DNA of 64,000 bases, taken from positions 1 to 64,000 of the forward strand of contig CAJMQE010000002.1 in the NCBI GenBank assembly GCA_905215405.1, written 5' to 3'. Below, one piece after another: positions 33,205-42,894 of the stretch. The notes under the pieces are model-generated. The model ran no database searches, was not told the origin of the DNA, and saw only the letters and a list, made by a program, of their open reading frames with translations. Numbering within the stretch: the stretch's first letter is position 1; each line of letters begins with the position of its first letter. The DNA comes from an uncultured bacterium. GTDB taxonomy: Bacteria; Bacillota; Clostridia; Lachnospirales; Lachnospiraceae. Both the position numbers and the translations under genes were made by a program.

Positions 33205-33771
33205 TTATTTCTCGTATTTTCTTCCTTTCACCGGTATGATCCATGCTGCTGCCATAAATAATACCCCTGTGATCAGCAGGCCCGTACTTCCCAGTTGAAA
33301 AACTGAATCAAATCGATCCGACAAATGAAATAAGGTGATTTTTCCATAATTGAACGTGTCGAATAGGCCAGCATTTTTCCAAAAAATATAGGTGACTGAA
33401 AAAAGGAATGCACCTACAAGTCCACCGATTACTGCAGCAATAGCTCTTTTCACACCATCTGTTCCCATTGCTGCCACACAGGTTCCAGGACAGGTGCCTG
33501 CATACCCAAATCCGACGCCAAAAATCAATCCTCCTAGAATCACGCCCAAATTTGTTGCTTTAATACTCAGATGTGAGAGATCAAATATACCAAGACTGAT
33601 GGTAATAGACAGCAATACGCTTGCAAAGCCAATCCCAAATACAATAATTTTCATCAGTTCCAGATCCTGAAGTCTCAGCATCAGAAGAAGTTTTTTAGGG
33701 TCAGATGCCCCCGTCAGATAAAGCGCAAAACCAAATAATGCGCCCAATATAATAGCCAGAATAATCTTCAT
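33205..33771 (-). CDS. YeeE/YedE-family sulfur transporter, C-terminal-type half
   Basis: 188 residues with about five membrane segments. The conserved Cys motif GYAGTCPGTCVAA matches YeeE/YedE (TsuA) proteins that move thiosulfate. In TsuA both halves are in one chain; here a second gene at 33978-34583 supplies another half. Transport of thiosulfate or a related sulfur species is inferred from the family. Confidence 0.85.
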   Translation of the reverse strand: MKIILAIILGALFGFALYLTGASDPKKLLLMLRLQDLELMKIIVFGIGFASVLLSITISLGIFDLSHLSIKATNLGVILGGLIFGVGFGYAGTCPGTCVAAMGTDGVKRAIAAVIGGLVGAFLFSVTYIFWKNAGLFDTFNYGKITLFHLSDRFDSVFQLGSTGLLITGVLFMAAAWIIPVKGRKYEK

Positions 33772-33871
33772 ATCTATTCATCCTTTCCAGTATTCATACA
33801 CTTCATTTTATTACACACTGTCTTACTTTAAATTTTTGTTTTGCTAATCTATTTTTGTTGTTTGATTATTT

Positions 33872-33950
33872 ACTTTTCTTAATTTCTTCTTTTATAATTA
33901 ACTTTTCTTAATTTCTTCTTTTATAATTAACTTTTCTTAATTTCTTCACT
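33872..33950. repeat. 29-bp AT-rich tandem repeat
   Basis: Units starting ACTTTTCTTAATTTCTTC begin at 33872, 33901 and 33930 (period 29; the third is partial). They fill the gap between the two YeeE-like genes. Confidence 0.85.
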
Positions 33951-33977
33951 TATTAATTACGCTCTATTATTTTATTT

Positions 33978-34583
33978 TTAATATTTACTCTTTCTATTTC
34001 CAATTATGATTGCGACCGGAATCGCAACAGCAAAAACTGCTGCCGCAAACAGATACCCACTGACTGATCCCTGCATCATCCCGCTCATCATATGCCCACT
34101 TGTGCAACCATCTGCCATTCTTGCTCCATATAACAGCAAAAATCCCCCTATAAAAGGTGGAAAATAACGACGTACAAATCCTGACTTCTGTGCTGCATTG
34201 GCATTGCATCCCATTTGCTCGGCTGGTCTCCTGTCTGTATGATTTTCTTTCTGTCTGTTTCTTTCTCCCATTGCCTTTGATACAAAATAACCAGCACATG
34301 CGCCAAGCGGAATGGCTAGTACAAATACAAATCCATAATTCCACAGTTCCTTAATCTCTTTCGCAATTTTTCCTTCATTTTTGTCATAATACGCATTGGA
34401 ACTTCTATATCCACTATCTCTGTCTTCATCCACCGTAATTACAGATGGCTCGACCAGATTGTGAACAATTCCTGCTAATACCGAATATTGTGTGGATACC
34501 CCGACTGGCTGTACAATTAATGCTGCAACAAAAAATGTACCTCCCAGCACCAAGGCTTTCCAATACCACTTTAATTCCTTCAT
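33978..34583 (-). CDS. YeeE/YedE-family sulfur transporter, second half
   Basis: 201 residues with about four membrane segments and a polar central loop. The block GARMADGCTSGHMMSGMMQ carries the conserved Cys of the family. It is upstream of the 33205-33771 gene in the same direction, separated by 207 bp of repeats. I infer that the two work together as a split transporter. AAAAGGAG precedes the start. Confidence 0.85.
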   Translation of the reverse strand: MKELKWYWKALVLGGTFFVAALIVQPVGVSTQYSVLAGIVHNLVEPSVITVDEDRDSGYRSSNAYYDKNEGKIAKEIKELWNYGFVFVLAIPLGACAGYFVSKAMGERNRQKENHTDRRPAEQMGCNANAAQKSGFVRRYFPPFIGGFLLLYGARMADGCTSGHMMSGMMQGSVSGYLFAAAVFAVAIPVAIIIGNRKSKY

Positions 34584-34821
34584 ACTATTTCTCCTTTTTT
34601 GTGTTCCTGTTAAATTTCTTTCATTCTATTTTCAGTATTTCTATACTTCTGCTTTGATGCATCAAACATGTTTAATTTTTTTTATTTTGTATGCCTCCTG
34701 TATTGGTGATTATACTTTGCAATTGTCTCTAATCTCTGTAACTTACTCACTTTTATCACTTGTAAATTTTCCCACTATATTTACTGATTTTAGTATGTAT
34801 GTTCCTTGCCTTTTTATACAA

Positions 34822-34868
34822 AAAAAGCCCTGAAGCCATTCATTTCTGAACAGCTCCGGGCTTAATTT
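34822..34868 (-). terminator. Terminator of the NUDIX gene
   Basis: On the minus strand AAGCCCGGAGCTGTTCAG pairs with a partly complementary arm ending CAGGGCTT and is followed by TTTTTTTG. The remaining part of 34584-34881 shows nothing beyond AT-rich leader sequence. Confidence 0.8.
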
Positions 34869-34881
34869 TATAATTTATAAC

Positions 34882-35391
34882 TTATCTCACCTGATGAGTC
34901 CCCATTTGAAGAATCTCTTTCATGACCATTGTCTCTCTTGCAATCCATGGAATATTTTCTGAATTTTCAACTGCTTCATTTCTGGCAATCGCCTCCTCCA
35001 ATGATAACCATACGACTCTGTAGTCGTACTCTGCTTCATAGTCATCCAGATCACGCTCTCCAGCCAGTTCATTTACATTACAGAAGTAATAATAGGAATC
35101 CATCTCCATCAAATCATCCGGATCGCCTTTTCTTTTTTCATGAACAAGAATTCCCTCAGTAACAGAATGCAGATCCGTCTGATAACCTGTCTCCTCTTTC
35201 ACCTCACGAAACAGCGTCTCCATCAGAGATTCCCCTTTCTCCATCCCTCCGCCTGGGAATTTATGATCTCCATATTTGCTGTGGATCATTAGATATTTAC
35301 CCTCTCTGCAAATCACGCCACGAACCGCAGTCCTCTTAAATACACTGCCACCTTCTATATAATCATGCAGATCAATTGTTAGCTCTTTCAT
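34882..35391 (-). CDS. NUDIX hydrolase
   Basis: 169 residues with a Nudix box GGGMEKGESLMETLFREVKE followed by ETGY (GX5EX7REVKEETG), the metal-binding and catalytic helix for cleavage of nucleoside diphosphate-linked substrates. The exact substrate cannot be told. It is monocistronic, with its own terminator. Confidence 0.9.
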   Translation of the reverse strand: MKELTIDLHDYIEGGSVFKRTAVRGVICREGKYLMIHSKYGDHKFPGGGMEKGESLMETLFREVKEETGYQTDLHSVTEGILVHEKRKGDPDDLMEMDSYYYFCNVNELAGERDLDDYEAEYDYRVVWLSLEEAIARNEAVENSENIPWIARETMVMKEILQMGTHQVR

Positions 35392-35486
35392 ATTGTTTGT
35401 TACCCCCTGTCAAATGGAAACCTAATTCTATATCCTTATACCCTGTCCTTGTACCCTGCCCTTGTACCTAGAAGCCCTGAAGCAAT

Positions 35487-36866
35487 CTACTTTGTCAGCA
35501 GTGCTACCGTCTCCACATGAACAGAATGTGCGAACTGATCTACTGGCTGTACCTTTACGACACGATATCCATTGGCTGTCATAAATTTTAAATCTCTTGC
35601 CAGTGTAGCAGAATCACAGCTGACATAGACCATTCGATCAGGCTGCATCTTTACGATCGTATCTAAAAGAACTTCATCGCATCCCTTTCTTGGTGGATCG
35701 ACAACAATTACATCTGCATGTGCTTTTCTACCTTCTTTTGCTTCATTTTCATAAAATTCAGGCAACACTTCTTCTGCCTTTCCAACAAAAAACTCTGCAT
35801 TGGAAATGTTATTGATCTTAGCATTGTTGTTAGCATCTTCAATTGCCTGTGGGACAATTTCCACACCGTAGACTTTCTTAGCCTGCTTTGCGAGGAACAG
35901 TGAAATCGTTCCAATTCCACAGTATAGATCCCATACAGTCTCATTTCCTGTCAGGCCGGCATACTCCAGTGCTTTCTGATAAAGTTTTGTTGTCTGCTGA
36001 GGATTGACCTGGAAAAATGACAATGGTGAGATCTGATATTTTACATCCCCAATGTAATCTTCAATATAAGCTCTGCCCCAGAGTGTCTCACATTTCTTTC
36101 CCAGGATCACATTGGTCTTTTCTGTATTAAAGTTCAGCATAATAGATGTCATACCCTTTTTATCTTTGAGTTTGTCCACTAGTTTATCTGCATTCGCAAG
36201 TTTCTTTCCATTGATGACCAGACATACCATGACCTCTCCAGTCTGAAATCCTGTACGGATCAGGACATGACGGACCAGTCCCGTTCCTGAAATCTCATTA
36301 TATGGTTTAATTGCGTTTTCCTGCATAAATGTTTTTATCGCTTCCAGAATCTCCTGATTTCCTTTTGCCCCAATTGTACAATCTGTATTATCAATGATTG
36401 CATGCGTACGACCCGCATAAAATCCCATAATGATATTTCCATCATGATCCTGTCCGACTGGATATTGTGCTTTATTTCTATAATAAAATGGTTCCTCCAT
36501 GCCTATGATCGGACACATCTCATATGCATCCTCTGCAAGTCCACCAAGACGAAGCAGGTTATTGCGTACCATATTCTGTTTAAATGCGAGCTGACTCTCA
36601 TAGCTCATTTCCTGAATCTGACATCCTCCGCACTGCCTTGCTACCGGACATTTCGGTTCGACACGGTCTGCAGATGGTGTAAGAATCTTCATCAAACGTC
36701 CATAACCATAATTTTTCTTTGCCTTGATCACTTTTACTTCAACAGTGTCTCCGATAATCGCATCTTTTACGAACAATGTGTAGCCATCTACTTTACCAAT
36801 GCCCTCTCCACCTGTTCCTATATCCTCTATTTTTACTGTCGCTGTATCATTTTTCTTTAAACTCAT
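35487..36866 (-). CDS. 23S rRNA (uracil-5-)-methyltransferase, RlmD/RlmCD type
   Basis: 459 residues. An N-terminal TRAM domain (about 5-62) for RNA binding is followed by Fe-S cysteines in KCPVARQCGGC and later KCETLWG. The SAM site is DLYCGIGTISLFLA, and the catalytic Cys lies in YVSCDSATLARDL. It makes 5-methyluridine in rRNA. The ATG at 36866 follows GGAGCG; 36878 is the alternative. It is monocistronic by position. Confidence 0.92.
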   Translation of the reverse strand: MSLKKNDTATVKIEDIGTGGEGIGKVDGYTLFVKDAIIGDTVEVKVIKAKKNYGYGRLMKILTPSADRVEPKCPVARQCGGCQIQEMSYESQLAFKQNMVRNNLLRLGGLAEDAYEMCPIIGMEEPFYYRNKAQYPVGQDHDGNIIMGFYAGRTHAIIDNTDCTIGAKGNQEILEAIKTFMQENAIKPYNEISGTGLVRHVLIRTGFQTGEVMVCLVINGKKLANADKLVDKLKDKKGMTSIMLNFNTEKTNVILGKKCETLWGRAYIEDYIGDVKYQISPLSFFQVNPQQTTKLYQKALEYAGLTGNETVWDLYCGIGTISLFLAKQAKKVYGVEIVPQAIEDANNNAKINNISNAEFFVGKAEEVLPEFYENEAKEGRKAHADVIVVDPPRKGCDEVLLDTIVKMQPDRMVYVSCDSATLARDLKFMTANGYRVVKVQPVDQFAHSVHVETVALLTK

Positions 36867-37005
36867 TATTCGCTCCATTTCCAGTCTGTCAGTCTGTTAA
36901 ACAATCACAGACCGTAGTCTCTCCACTTATATTTCCAGCTTGGCTGCCTCTTTGTGGCACATCTGTTCTGCCAGTCCTATCAATCTTTTTTCATCTTACC
37001 ATAAA

Positions 37006-37040
37006 AGAAGGTGCATAACAATTGCGGTCATGCACCTTCC
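37006..37040 (-). terminator. Terminator after the YhaM-like gene
   Basis: GAAGGTGCAT pairs with ATGCACCTTC around a 13-nt loop. On the minus strand it is followed by TTTTATGG, about 50 bp after the stop. Confidence 0.7.
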
Positions 37041-37088
37041 TTCCACTTTTTTAATCTGCTTTCGAACTATTTTTCAACTATTTTCGAT

Positions 37089-38039
37089 CTATAATGTCGT
37101 ACTTGTTCTCTTAATATTAGATTCAAATAATCTGTTGTAGCCAAGCCATTCCTGTGTGGATTCCTTTGAATCCATCAGTTCACGCATTGTTTCCATCTTT
37201 GCATCCAGATTATCTGCCATACTGAGCGCTACCGCCTCACACAGAGCTGGTTTTTTAGGTGAGCCATACTCCAGTTCTCCGTGGTGAGAAAGAATACAAT
37301 GTTTGATTTCCGATGCGAGCATTGGTGGGAATCCAGGAACTTCTTTTACCTTTTCACCGATCATTTCACAACCCATAACGATATGGCCAAGAAGATTTCC
37401 ATCATCTGTGTAATCATTTTCAGGGAACAGTGAGAATTCCTTTGTTTTACCAATATCGTGTAACATAGCTGATGCAATAAGAAGATCTCTGTCAAGCATT
37501 GGATACATATCTGCATAAGTATTACAGAGTCTTGTTACACCAAGGCTGTGTTCCAGAAGCCCGCCTACAAATCCATGATGAATGGATCTTGCTGCTGAAA
37601 CAGTCTTAAATGTTTTAACCAGCTGTTCATCCTTCACAAAAAATACTTCCAGCAATTGCTTTATGTAAGGATTCTGGATCTTATTCATATATCCAAGCAT
37701 TTCTGAAAACATATCCTCGATATTAAATCTGCTGACAGGCAGATAATTAGCTGGATCATATTCTCCTTCTGATACTTTTCTAAGTCTGTCGATCTTTAAC
37801 TGCAGAGCTCCGTTGAAGCTGGTTACCAGTCCATTGATCTCTACATAATCAAAAATCTCAAAATCACCGATTCCGGCAGAAGTAGGATCCCAGATCTTAC
37901 TGTCAAGACAACCTGTCTTATCCTGCAGAATGACATTTTCATATTCCTTTCCGGTCTTTGTCATTGCAAGAGACTTGTTCTTACATAAAAAGATCTCCGA
38001 TACTCTGTCACCATCTCGTAATGTTTCAATAAAACGCAT
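37089..38039 (-). CDS. 3'-5' exoribonuclease YhaM family
   Basis: 316 residues: an N-terminal OB-fold nucleic-acid-binding domain (about 1-95) and an HD phosphohydrolase domain with HHGFVGGLLEHS, AMLHDIGKT and CILSHHGE as metal ligands. YhaM trims RNA and single-stranded DNA ends. The OB-HD order and length match the family. Confidence 0.93.
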   Translation of the reverse strand: MRFIETLRDGDRVSEIFLCKNKSLAMTKTGKEYENVILQDKTGCLDSKIWDPTSAGIGDFEIFDYVEINGLVTSFNGALQLKIDRLRKVSEGEYDPANYLPVSRFNIEDMFSEMLGYMNKIQNPYIKQLLEVFFVKDEQLVKTFKTVSAARSIHHGFVGGLLEHSLGVTRLCNTYADMYPMLDRDLLIASAMLHDIGKTKEFSLFPENDYTDDGNLLGHIVMGCEMIGEKVKEVPGFPPMLASEIKHCILSHHGELEYGSPKKPALCEAVALSMADNLDAKMETMRELMDSKESTQEWLGYNRLFESNIKRTSTTL

Positions 38040-38215
38040 TTATATATACCTTCCTAATCTAATTATTTCTAATAAGTTAAAATTTTCAGATCTGCATCTA
38101 CCGGCTGACTTACCCGAATAAAACACTGTCGTTCTTCCTTTTCCCGACGATCTGATACATTCTGAAATATTGTACCATACAATGCAAATATAAAACAATG
38201 ACTAAAAATGTCAAA

Positions 38216-39511
38216 CTAACGGGCAGACAGGGAAACATTGAACTCAATATCCTTATATTCATCCTTACCGAGCCGTTTTGCCGTAATGATGACATTCTGT
38301 CCGCTGGAATATTTATTCAGTTTTTCATTCAAGGCTTTAAATGTCAGAACCGTCTCTCCATCAATTGCCGTGATCACATCTCCTGCCTGGATGCCTGCTG
38401 CAAATGCTGGTGAATTTTCAAGAACACTACCGACGTAAACGCCGATTGGAAGTCCATACTGGCTGGACATCTGTGAAGATACATTCTGTCCACTGATTCC
38501 ACAATAAATCTGCGCTTCGTCATTGGAAAGCGTCTCTATTAACGTTTTCAGATCCGATACTCCAAACACCGTCATCACACCATTCTGTCTGGCCGGCTGG
38601 GATACCCCTATGATATTGCCATCGGTATTGAAAAGAAATCCAAAGTCTCCCGTAAGATCTGAGATACTGGTACAGATCATATTGTAATAGTTGTCCGTTC
38701 CGCTCTGTCCAACTTTCACAGAAGTGGCTACCCCGTAATTCACAGAATTCTCATTGCCAAATAGCTTTCCTGTTGCGACCACCACATCGCCCTGGTTCAC
38801 GAGATAGGAATTATCAAGTTTTGCAACATTTAAATAGGATTTGACCGTATTCGATACTTCACTCATTCGGATGAAAACCATTGCATAACCGGTATCATCA
38901 TCTCCTCTGATCAAATGTGCCTGACAACTGCTTCCATCTGTAAAATACACCGTGAGTGTATCTGCATCCCTGATCACGTTGTAATCAGTGAGAATGATAT
39001 ATTCATCTTCCGTCGTTGCAATAACTGCGCCTGCCGTATCAATGGAATCATCCGTATCCGGAAGAATACTGTCGTCCTGTCTGGAATAATATGCTGTGAT
39101 TGCCACCACACTCCGTCTGGTCTGCATCATTACCTGACGGAACTGCTCATACTCCTGCTCCAGACTGGTATCCCCTGAAAATGACGTAGTATCATCGTAA
39201 TCCTGTGCGACATCGCTGTCGTCACTATCATGCCCTGAAGTGTATCCTGCCGTCTCATCCGGTAAATCATCCAGCGGAATAGAGATTCCTTGCTTTTTCG
39301 TAGATTCATGTATCAGTTTGTCCGACAAAAGCGGATAAAAAATACAGAATACAAAACACATCACGAATCCGAAAATGGCTGCCGTTCCGATCAGTTCCAG
39401 AAATTTAACATAACGTCTGTATTTCACTAACGGCTTCTCTACAATATTTTCCGTATACAGGTTATATTTTTCATTCTTATCGTTCTTATCATTTTCATTG
39501 TTTTGTGCCAT
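38216..39511 (-). CDS. Membrane-anchored HtrA-like protein without catalytic triad, with PDZ domain
   Basis: 431 residues: a charged cytoplasmic N-terminus, one membrane segment (about 42-62), an acidic linker, an HtrA/S1C-like protease fold (about 125-325) and a C-terminal PDZ domain (GVYVGSVLENSPAFAAGIQAGDVI, read in parts). Expected triad positions are changed: His to Asn178 (TDYNVI), Asp to Gly208 (DTGYAMV) and Ser to Phe290 (GDFGFLF for GNSGGPL). It is therefore probably a binding or sensing pseudoprotease. The ATG at 39511 has GTGAGG before it; the frame can begin at a GTG at 39523. Confidence 0.85.
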   Translation of the reverse strand: MAQNNENDKNDKNEKYNLYTENIVEKPLVKYRRYVKFLELIGTAAIFGFVMCFVFCIFYPLLSDKLIHESTKKQGISIPLDDLPDETAGYTSGHDSDDSDVAQDYDDTTSFSGDTSLEQEYEQFRQVMMQTRRSVVAITAYYSRQDDSILPDTDDSIDTAGAVIATTEDEYIILTDYNVIRDADTLTVYFTDGSSCQAHLIRGDDDTGYAMVFIRMSEVSNTVKSYLNVAKLDNSYLVNQGDVVVATGKLFGNENSVNYGVATSVKVGQSGTDNYYNMICTSISDLTGDFGFLFNTDGNIIGVSQPARQNGVMTVFGVSDLKTLIETLSNDEAQIYCGISGQNVSSQMSSQYGLPIGVYVGSVLENSPAFAAGIQAGDVITAIDGETVLTFKALNEKLNKYSSGQNVIITAKRLGKDEYKDIEFNVSLSAR

Positions 39512-39761
39512 AGCATACCTCACCTAGTATAGAAAATCATGTTCGTTAATTATAACGTCAATATATGAACAATTTATGACATATGTGTAAATTTATTATA
39601 GTATTTTATCATAAAATGGGGTAAGATATATACAGAGTTTTTTCGCATTTTTCCGGCATTTTTCAGTACCGAGTACCTCAGTTTACTGTTTTTTTGTGCG
39701 GAAGCGAAAATTAGACCACGACCATGTAACAATGCAACATTTTTAGATTTGGGGTAATTAA

Positions 39762-42131
39762 ATGAATACAAAAGCACTTCATACATTAGAATATGATAAA
39801 ATTATACAGAAACTCGAAGAATATGCCAGTTCCCAGCTCGGAAAGCAGCTTTGCCGTAATCTGAAGCCCTCAACCGACATCAACGAGATCAATGATGCAC
39901 TGACACAGACAAATGATGCGCTCTCCCGTGTTCTTTCACACGGTGGCATTTCCTATTCCGGCATTTCCGATGTCCGTCCATCTGTAAAAAGACTGGCAAT
40001 CGGAAGTTCTCTGGGAATTGTAGAACTGTTGAGAATCAGTGCGCTGCTCGATGTAGCTTCCAAAGCAAAGACATTTGCCGGACATAAAGAGGAAGAAGAC
40101 AGTCTGACCGCACTTTTCGCTTCTCTTGAACCAGTTCATCCACTGAATTCCGAGATCAAGCGTTGCATAATTTCCGAAGAAGAAATTGCAGATGATGCAA
40201 GCAGTAATCTGAAAAATATCCGTCGACAGATGCGAGCTGCCGGAGATAAGATTCACACAGAACTGACACGTATTGTCAGCTCCCAGAACACCCGGACTTA
40301 TCTGCAGGACAGTGTTATTACGACCCGTGCTGGCAGATACTGTCTTCCGGTAAAAGCTGAATATAAATCACAGATTCCTGGTATGGTACACGATCAGTCG
40401 TCCACTGGTTCTACATTCTTCATTGAACCTATGTCTGTTGTAAAACTAAACAACGAGATCAAGGAACTTTCATTAAAAGAACAGGCAGAGATCGAAGTCA
40501 TTCTTGCAAACCTGAGTGCAATTGCTGCTGAGTATCAGGAACAAATTGAAACAGATCAGTCCGTACTGGTACAGCTTGATTTTATCTTTGCAAAAGCAAT
40601 GTTATCCAGACATTTTAAATGTAGCTGTCCTGTTATGAATACCAATGGATATATCAATATCAAAAAAGGAAGACATCCTTTGATTGATGCTGCAAAAGTC
40701 GTTCCGATCGATATTTATCTCGGTAAAGAATTTACACTGCTGATCATTACGGGACCTAATACCGGCGGTAAGACTGTCTCCTTAAAGACGGTCGGTCTTC
40801 TGACACTGATGGGACAATCCGGACTCAACATTCCCGCTTTCGATCACTCTGAACTGGCTGTATTCGATAACGTATTTGCAGATATCGGTGATGAACAGAG
40901 TATTGAGCAGAGCCTGAGTACATTCTCCTCACATATGACCAATACTGTCAATATCTTAAAGACTGCGGATGCGAACAGCCTGATTTTGTTCGATGAGATC
41001 GGTGCCGGAACTGATCCTACCGAAGGTGCGGCTCTGGCAATTTCCATTCTTTCCGATCTGCACAACCGTGGAATCCGTACTATGGCGACGACCCATTATA
41101 GTGAAATCAAAGTGTATGCCCTCTCAACCGAAGGTGTTGAAAATGCATGCTGCGAGTTCGATGTAGCCAGTCTGCGTCCGACCTACCGCCTGCTGATCGG
41201 TGTTCCCGGTAAAAGTAACGCATTTGCAATTTCCAGCAAATTAGGGCTTCCTCAATACATAATTGATGACGCCGGTTCCAGAATTGGTAAACAGGATGTT
41301 GCATTTGAAGATCTTTTGACCGATCTGGAAAATAACCGAATCATTATCGAAAAAGAACGTGAAGAGATCAGAAATTACAAATCTGAAGTAGAAAAGCTGA
41401 AAAAAGAGATTCAGCAGAAATCCGATAATCTCGAAGACCGTCGTGACAAGATCTTAAAGACTGCCAATGAACAGGCTGCCGATATTCTTCGTGAAGCAAA
41501 AGAATATGCGGATAATACGATCAAGACCATGAATAAGCATGGCATGAATATGAAAGAACTGGAACAGGCACGTAGTAAAGTTCGCTCTAAACTGGACGAA
41601 CGTCAGAGCAAACTTTCTCTGAAAAATACTGCTAAAAAGCCAGCCAAGAAACATAAACCAGCTGAATTTACCCTTGGTACAAAAGTCAAAGTACTCAGCA
41701 TGAATTTAACTGGAACTGTAAGCACAAAACCGAACCAGAAAGGTGATCTTTTCGTACAGATGGGAATTCTTCGTTCTCAGGTCAACATTTCCGACCTGGA
41801 AATCATTCAGGAAGATGCTTATGGCAAAAAAGTTTCCAATACCAAAGCGACAGGTTCCGGAAGAATCAAGATGTCCAAATCATCTTCTATCAAAACCGAG
41901 ATCAATCTGCTTGGCTATACCGTAGATGAAGCAATTGCGATTCTTGATAAATATTTGGATGATGCATATCTGGCAAAAGTTCCACAGGTTCGTATCGTTC
42001 ATGGAAAAGGTACTGGTGCACTTCGTAACGGTGTAACCAGCTACTTAAAGGGCATTCCATATATCAAATCATTTCGTCTTGGTGAGATCGGTGAAGGGGA
42101 TACCGGTGTCACGATCGTAGATTTTAAATAA
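39762..42131 (+). CDS. mutS2: MutS2 ATPase/endonuclease
   Basis: 789 residues. The ATPase core has Walker A GPNTGGKT (near residue 331), Walker B LILFDEIGAGTDP and TTHYSEIK. A coiled coil (about 515-620) and a KOW-like basic domain precede the C-terminal Smr nuclease domain with INLLGYTVDEA and VRIVHGKGTGALR. The MutS mismatch-recognition domain is absent, as in all MutS2. Roles known for the family are recombination suppression and splitting of collided ribosomes. Confidence 0.96.
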   Translation: MNTKALHTLEYDKIIQKLEEYASSQLGKQLCRNLKPSTDINEINDALTQTNDALSRVLSHGGISYSGISDVRPSVKRLAIGSSLGIVELLRISALLDVASKAKTFAGHKEEEDSLTALFASLEPVHPLNSEIKRCIISEEEIADDASSNLKNIRRQMRAAGDKIHTELTRIVSSQNTRTYLQDSVITTRAGRYCLPVKAEYKSQIPGMVHDQSSTGSTFFIEPMSVVKLNNEIKELSLKEQAEIEVILANLSAIAAEYQEQIETDQSVLVQLDFIFAKAMLSRHFKCSCPVMNTNGYINIKKGRHPLIDAAKVVPIDIYLGKEFTLLIITGPNTGGKTVSLKTVGLLTLMGQSGLNIPAFDHSELAVFDNVFADIGDEQSIEQSLSTFSSHMTNTVNILKTADANSLILFDEIGAGTDPTEGAALAISILSDLHNRGIRTMATTHYSEIKVYALSTEGVENACCEFDVASLRPTYRLLIGVPGKSNAFAISSKLGLPQYIIDDAGSRIGKQDVAFEDLLTDLENNRIIIEKEREEIRNYKSEVEKLKKEIQQKSDNLEDRRDKILKTANEQAADILREAKEYADNTIKTMNKHGMNMKELEQARSKVRSKLDERQSKLSLKNTAKKPAKKHKPAEFTLGTKVKVLSMNLTGTVSTKPNQKGDLFVQMGILRSQVNISDLEIIQEDAYGKKVSNTKATGSGRIKMSKSSSIKTEINLLGYTVDEAIAILDKYLDDAYLAKVPQVRIVHGKGTGALRNGVTSYLKGIPYIKSFRLGEIGEGDTGVTIVDFK

Positions 42132-42176
42132 GGTAAATGAAACTATAAAACGAGGTAGTATCAGGGAGGAATAAAT

Positions 42177-42881
42177 ATGGCAGCAAAACAGAAAATTCTA
42201 ATAGTAGACGATGATAACAATATTGCAGAATTAATTTCACTCTATCTGACCAAAGAGTGTTACGAAACACTGATCGTAAACGATGGGGAGAGTGCAATCG
42301 TACAGTGTGAATCCTTTAAACCGAATCTGATCCTACTGGATCTGATGCTTCCAGGTATGGATGGTTATCAGGTCTGCCGTGAGATCCGCAAAGATAACAA
42401 TGTACCAATTATTATGCTGTCAGCTAAAGGTGAAACATTTGACAAGGTACTCGGCCTGGAACTGGGAGCTGATGATTATATCATCAAACCTTTTGATTCA
42501 AAGGAAATGGTTGCAAGAGTCAAAGCTGTTCTGCGCCGTTACCACCTTCCACAGTCATCAATTGCTGATTCTGATTCCAGCAAAACTGTGGACTATCCTG
42601 ATTTATCTATCAACCTGAGCAACTACTCTGTTATTTACAACGGAAAGTCCGTGGAGATGCCTCCAAAAGAGCTGGAGCTCCTGTATTTTCTTGCAGCTTC
42701 TCCAAATCAGGTCTTTACCAGAGAGCAGCTTCTCGATCATATCTGGGGATATGAATACCTTGGTGATACCCGTACCGTTGATGTACATATCAAACGTCTG
42801 CGTGAGAAAATCAAAGATCACGATAAATGGGCACTGACCACTGTATGGGGCATTGGATACAAATTTGAGGTCAGAAAATAG
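42177..42881 (+). CDS. OmpR/PhoB-family response regulator
   Basis: 234 residues: a receiver domain with acidic pocket (DDD at 11-13), phospho-acceptor Asp55 (LLDLMLPGMDG) and KPF, followed by a winged-helix DNA-binding domain with GYEYLGDTRTVDVHIKRLRE. It starts 45 bp after mutS2 with GGGAGGA, and the kinase gene follows 13 bp after its stop. Targets are unknown. Confidence 0.95.
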   Translation: MAAKQKILIVDDDNNIAELISLYLTKECYETLIVNDGESAIVQCESFKPNLILLDLMLPGMDGYQVCREIRKDNNVPIIMLSAKGETFDKVLGLELGADDYIIKPFDSKEMVARVKAVLRRYHLPQSSIADSDSSKTVDYPDLSINLSNYSVIYNGKSVEMPPKELELLYFLAASPNQVFTREQLLDHIWGYEYLGDTRTVDVHIKRLREKIKDHDKWALTTVWGIGYKFEVRK

Positions 42882-42894
42882 GGGGCACGTTCAG

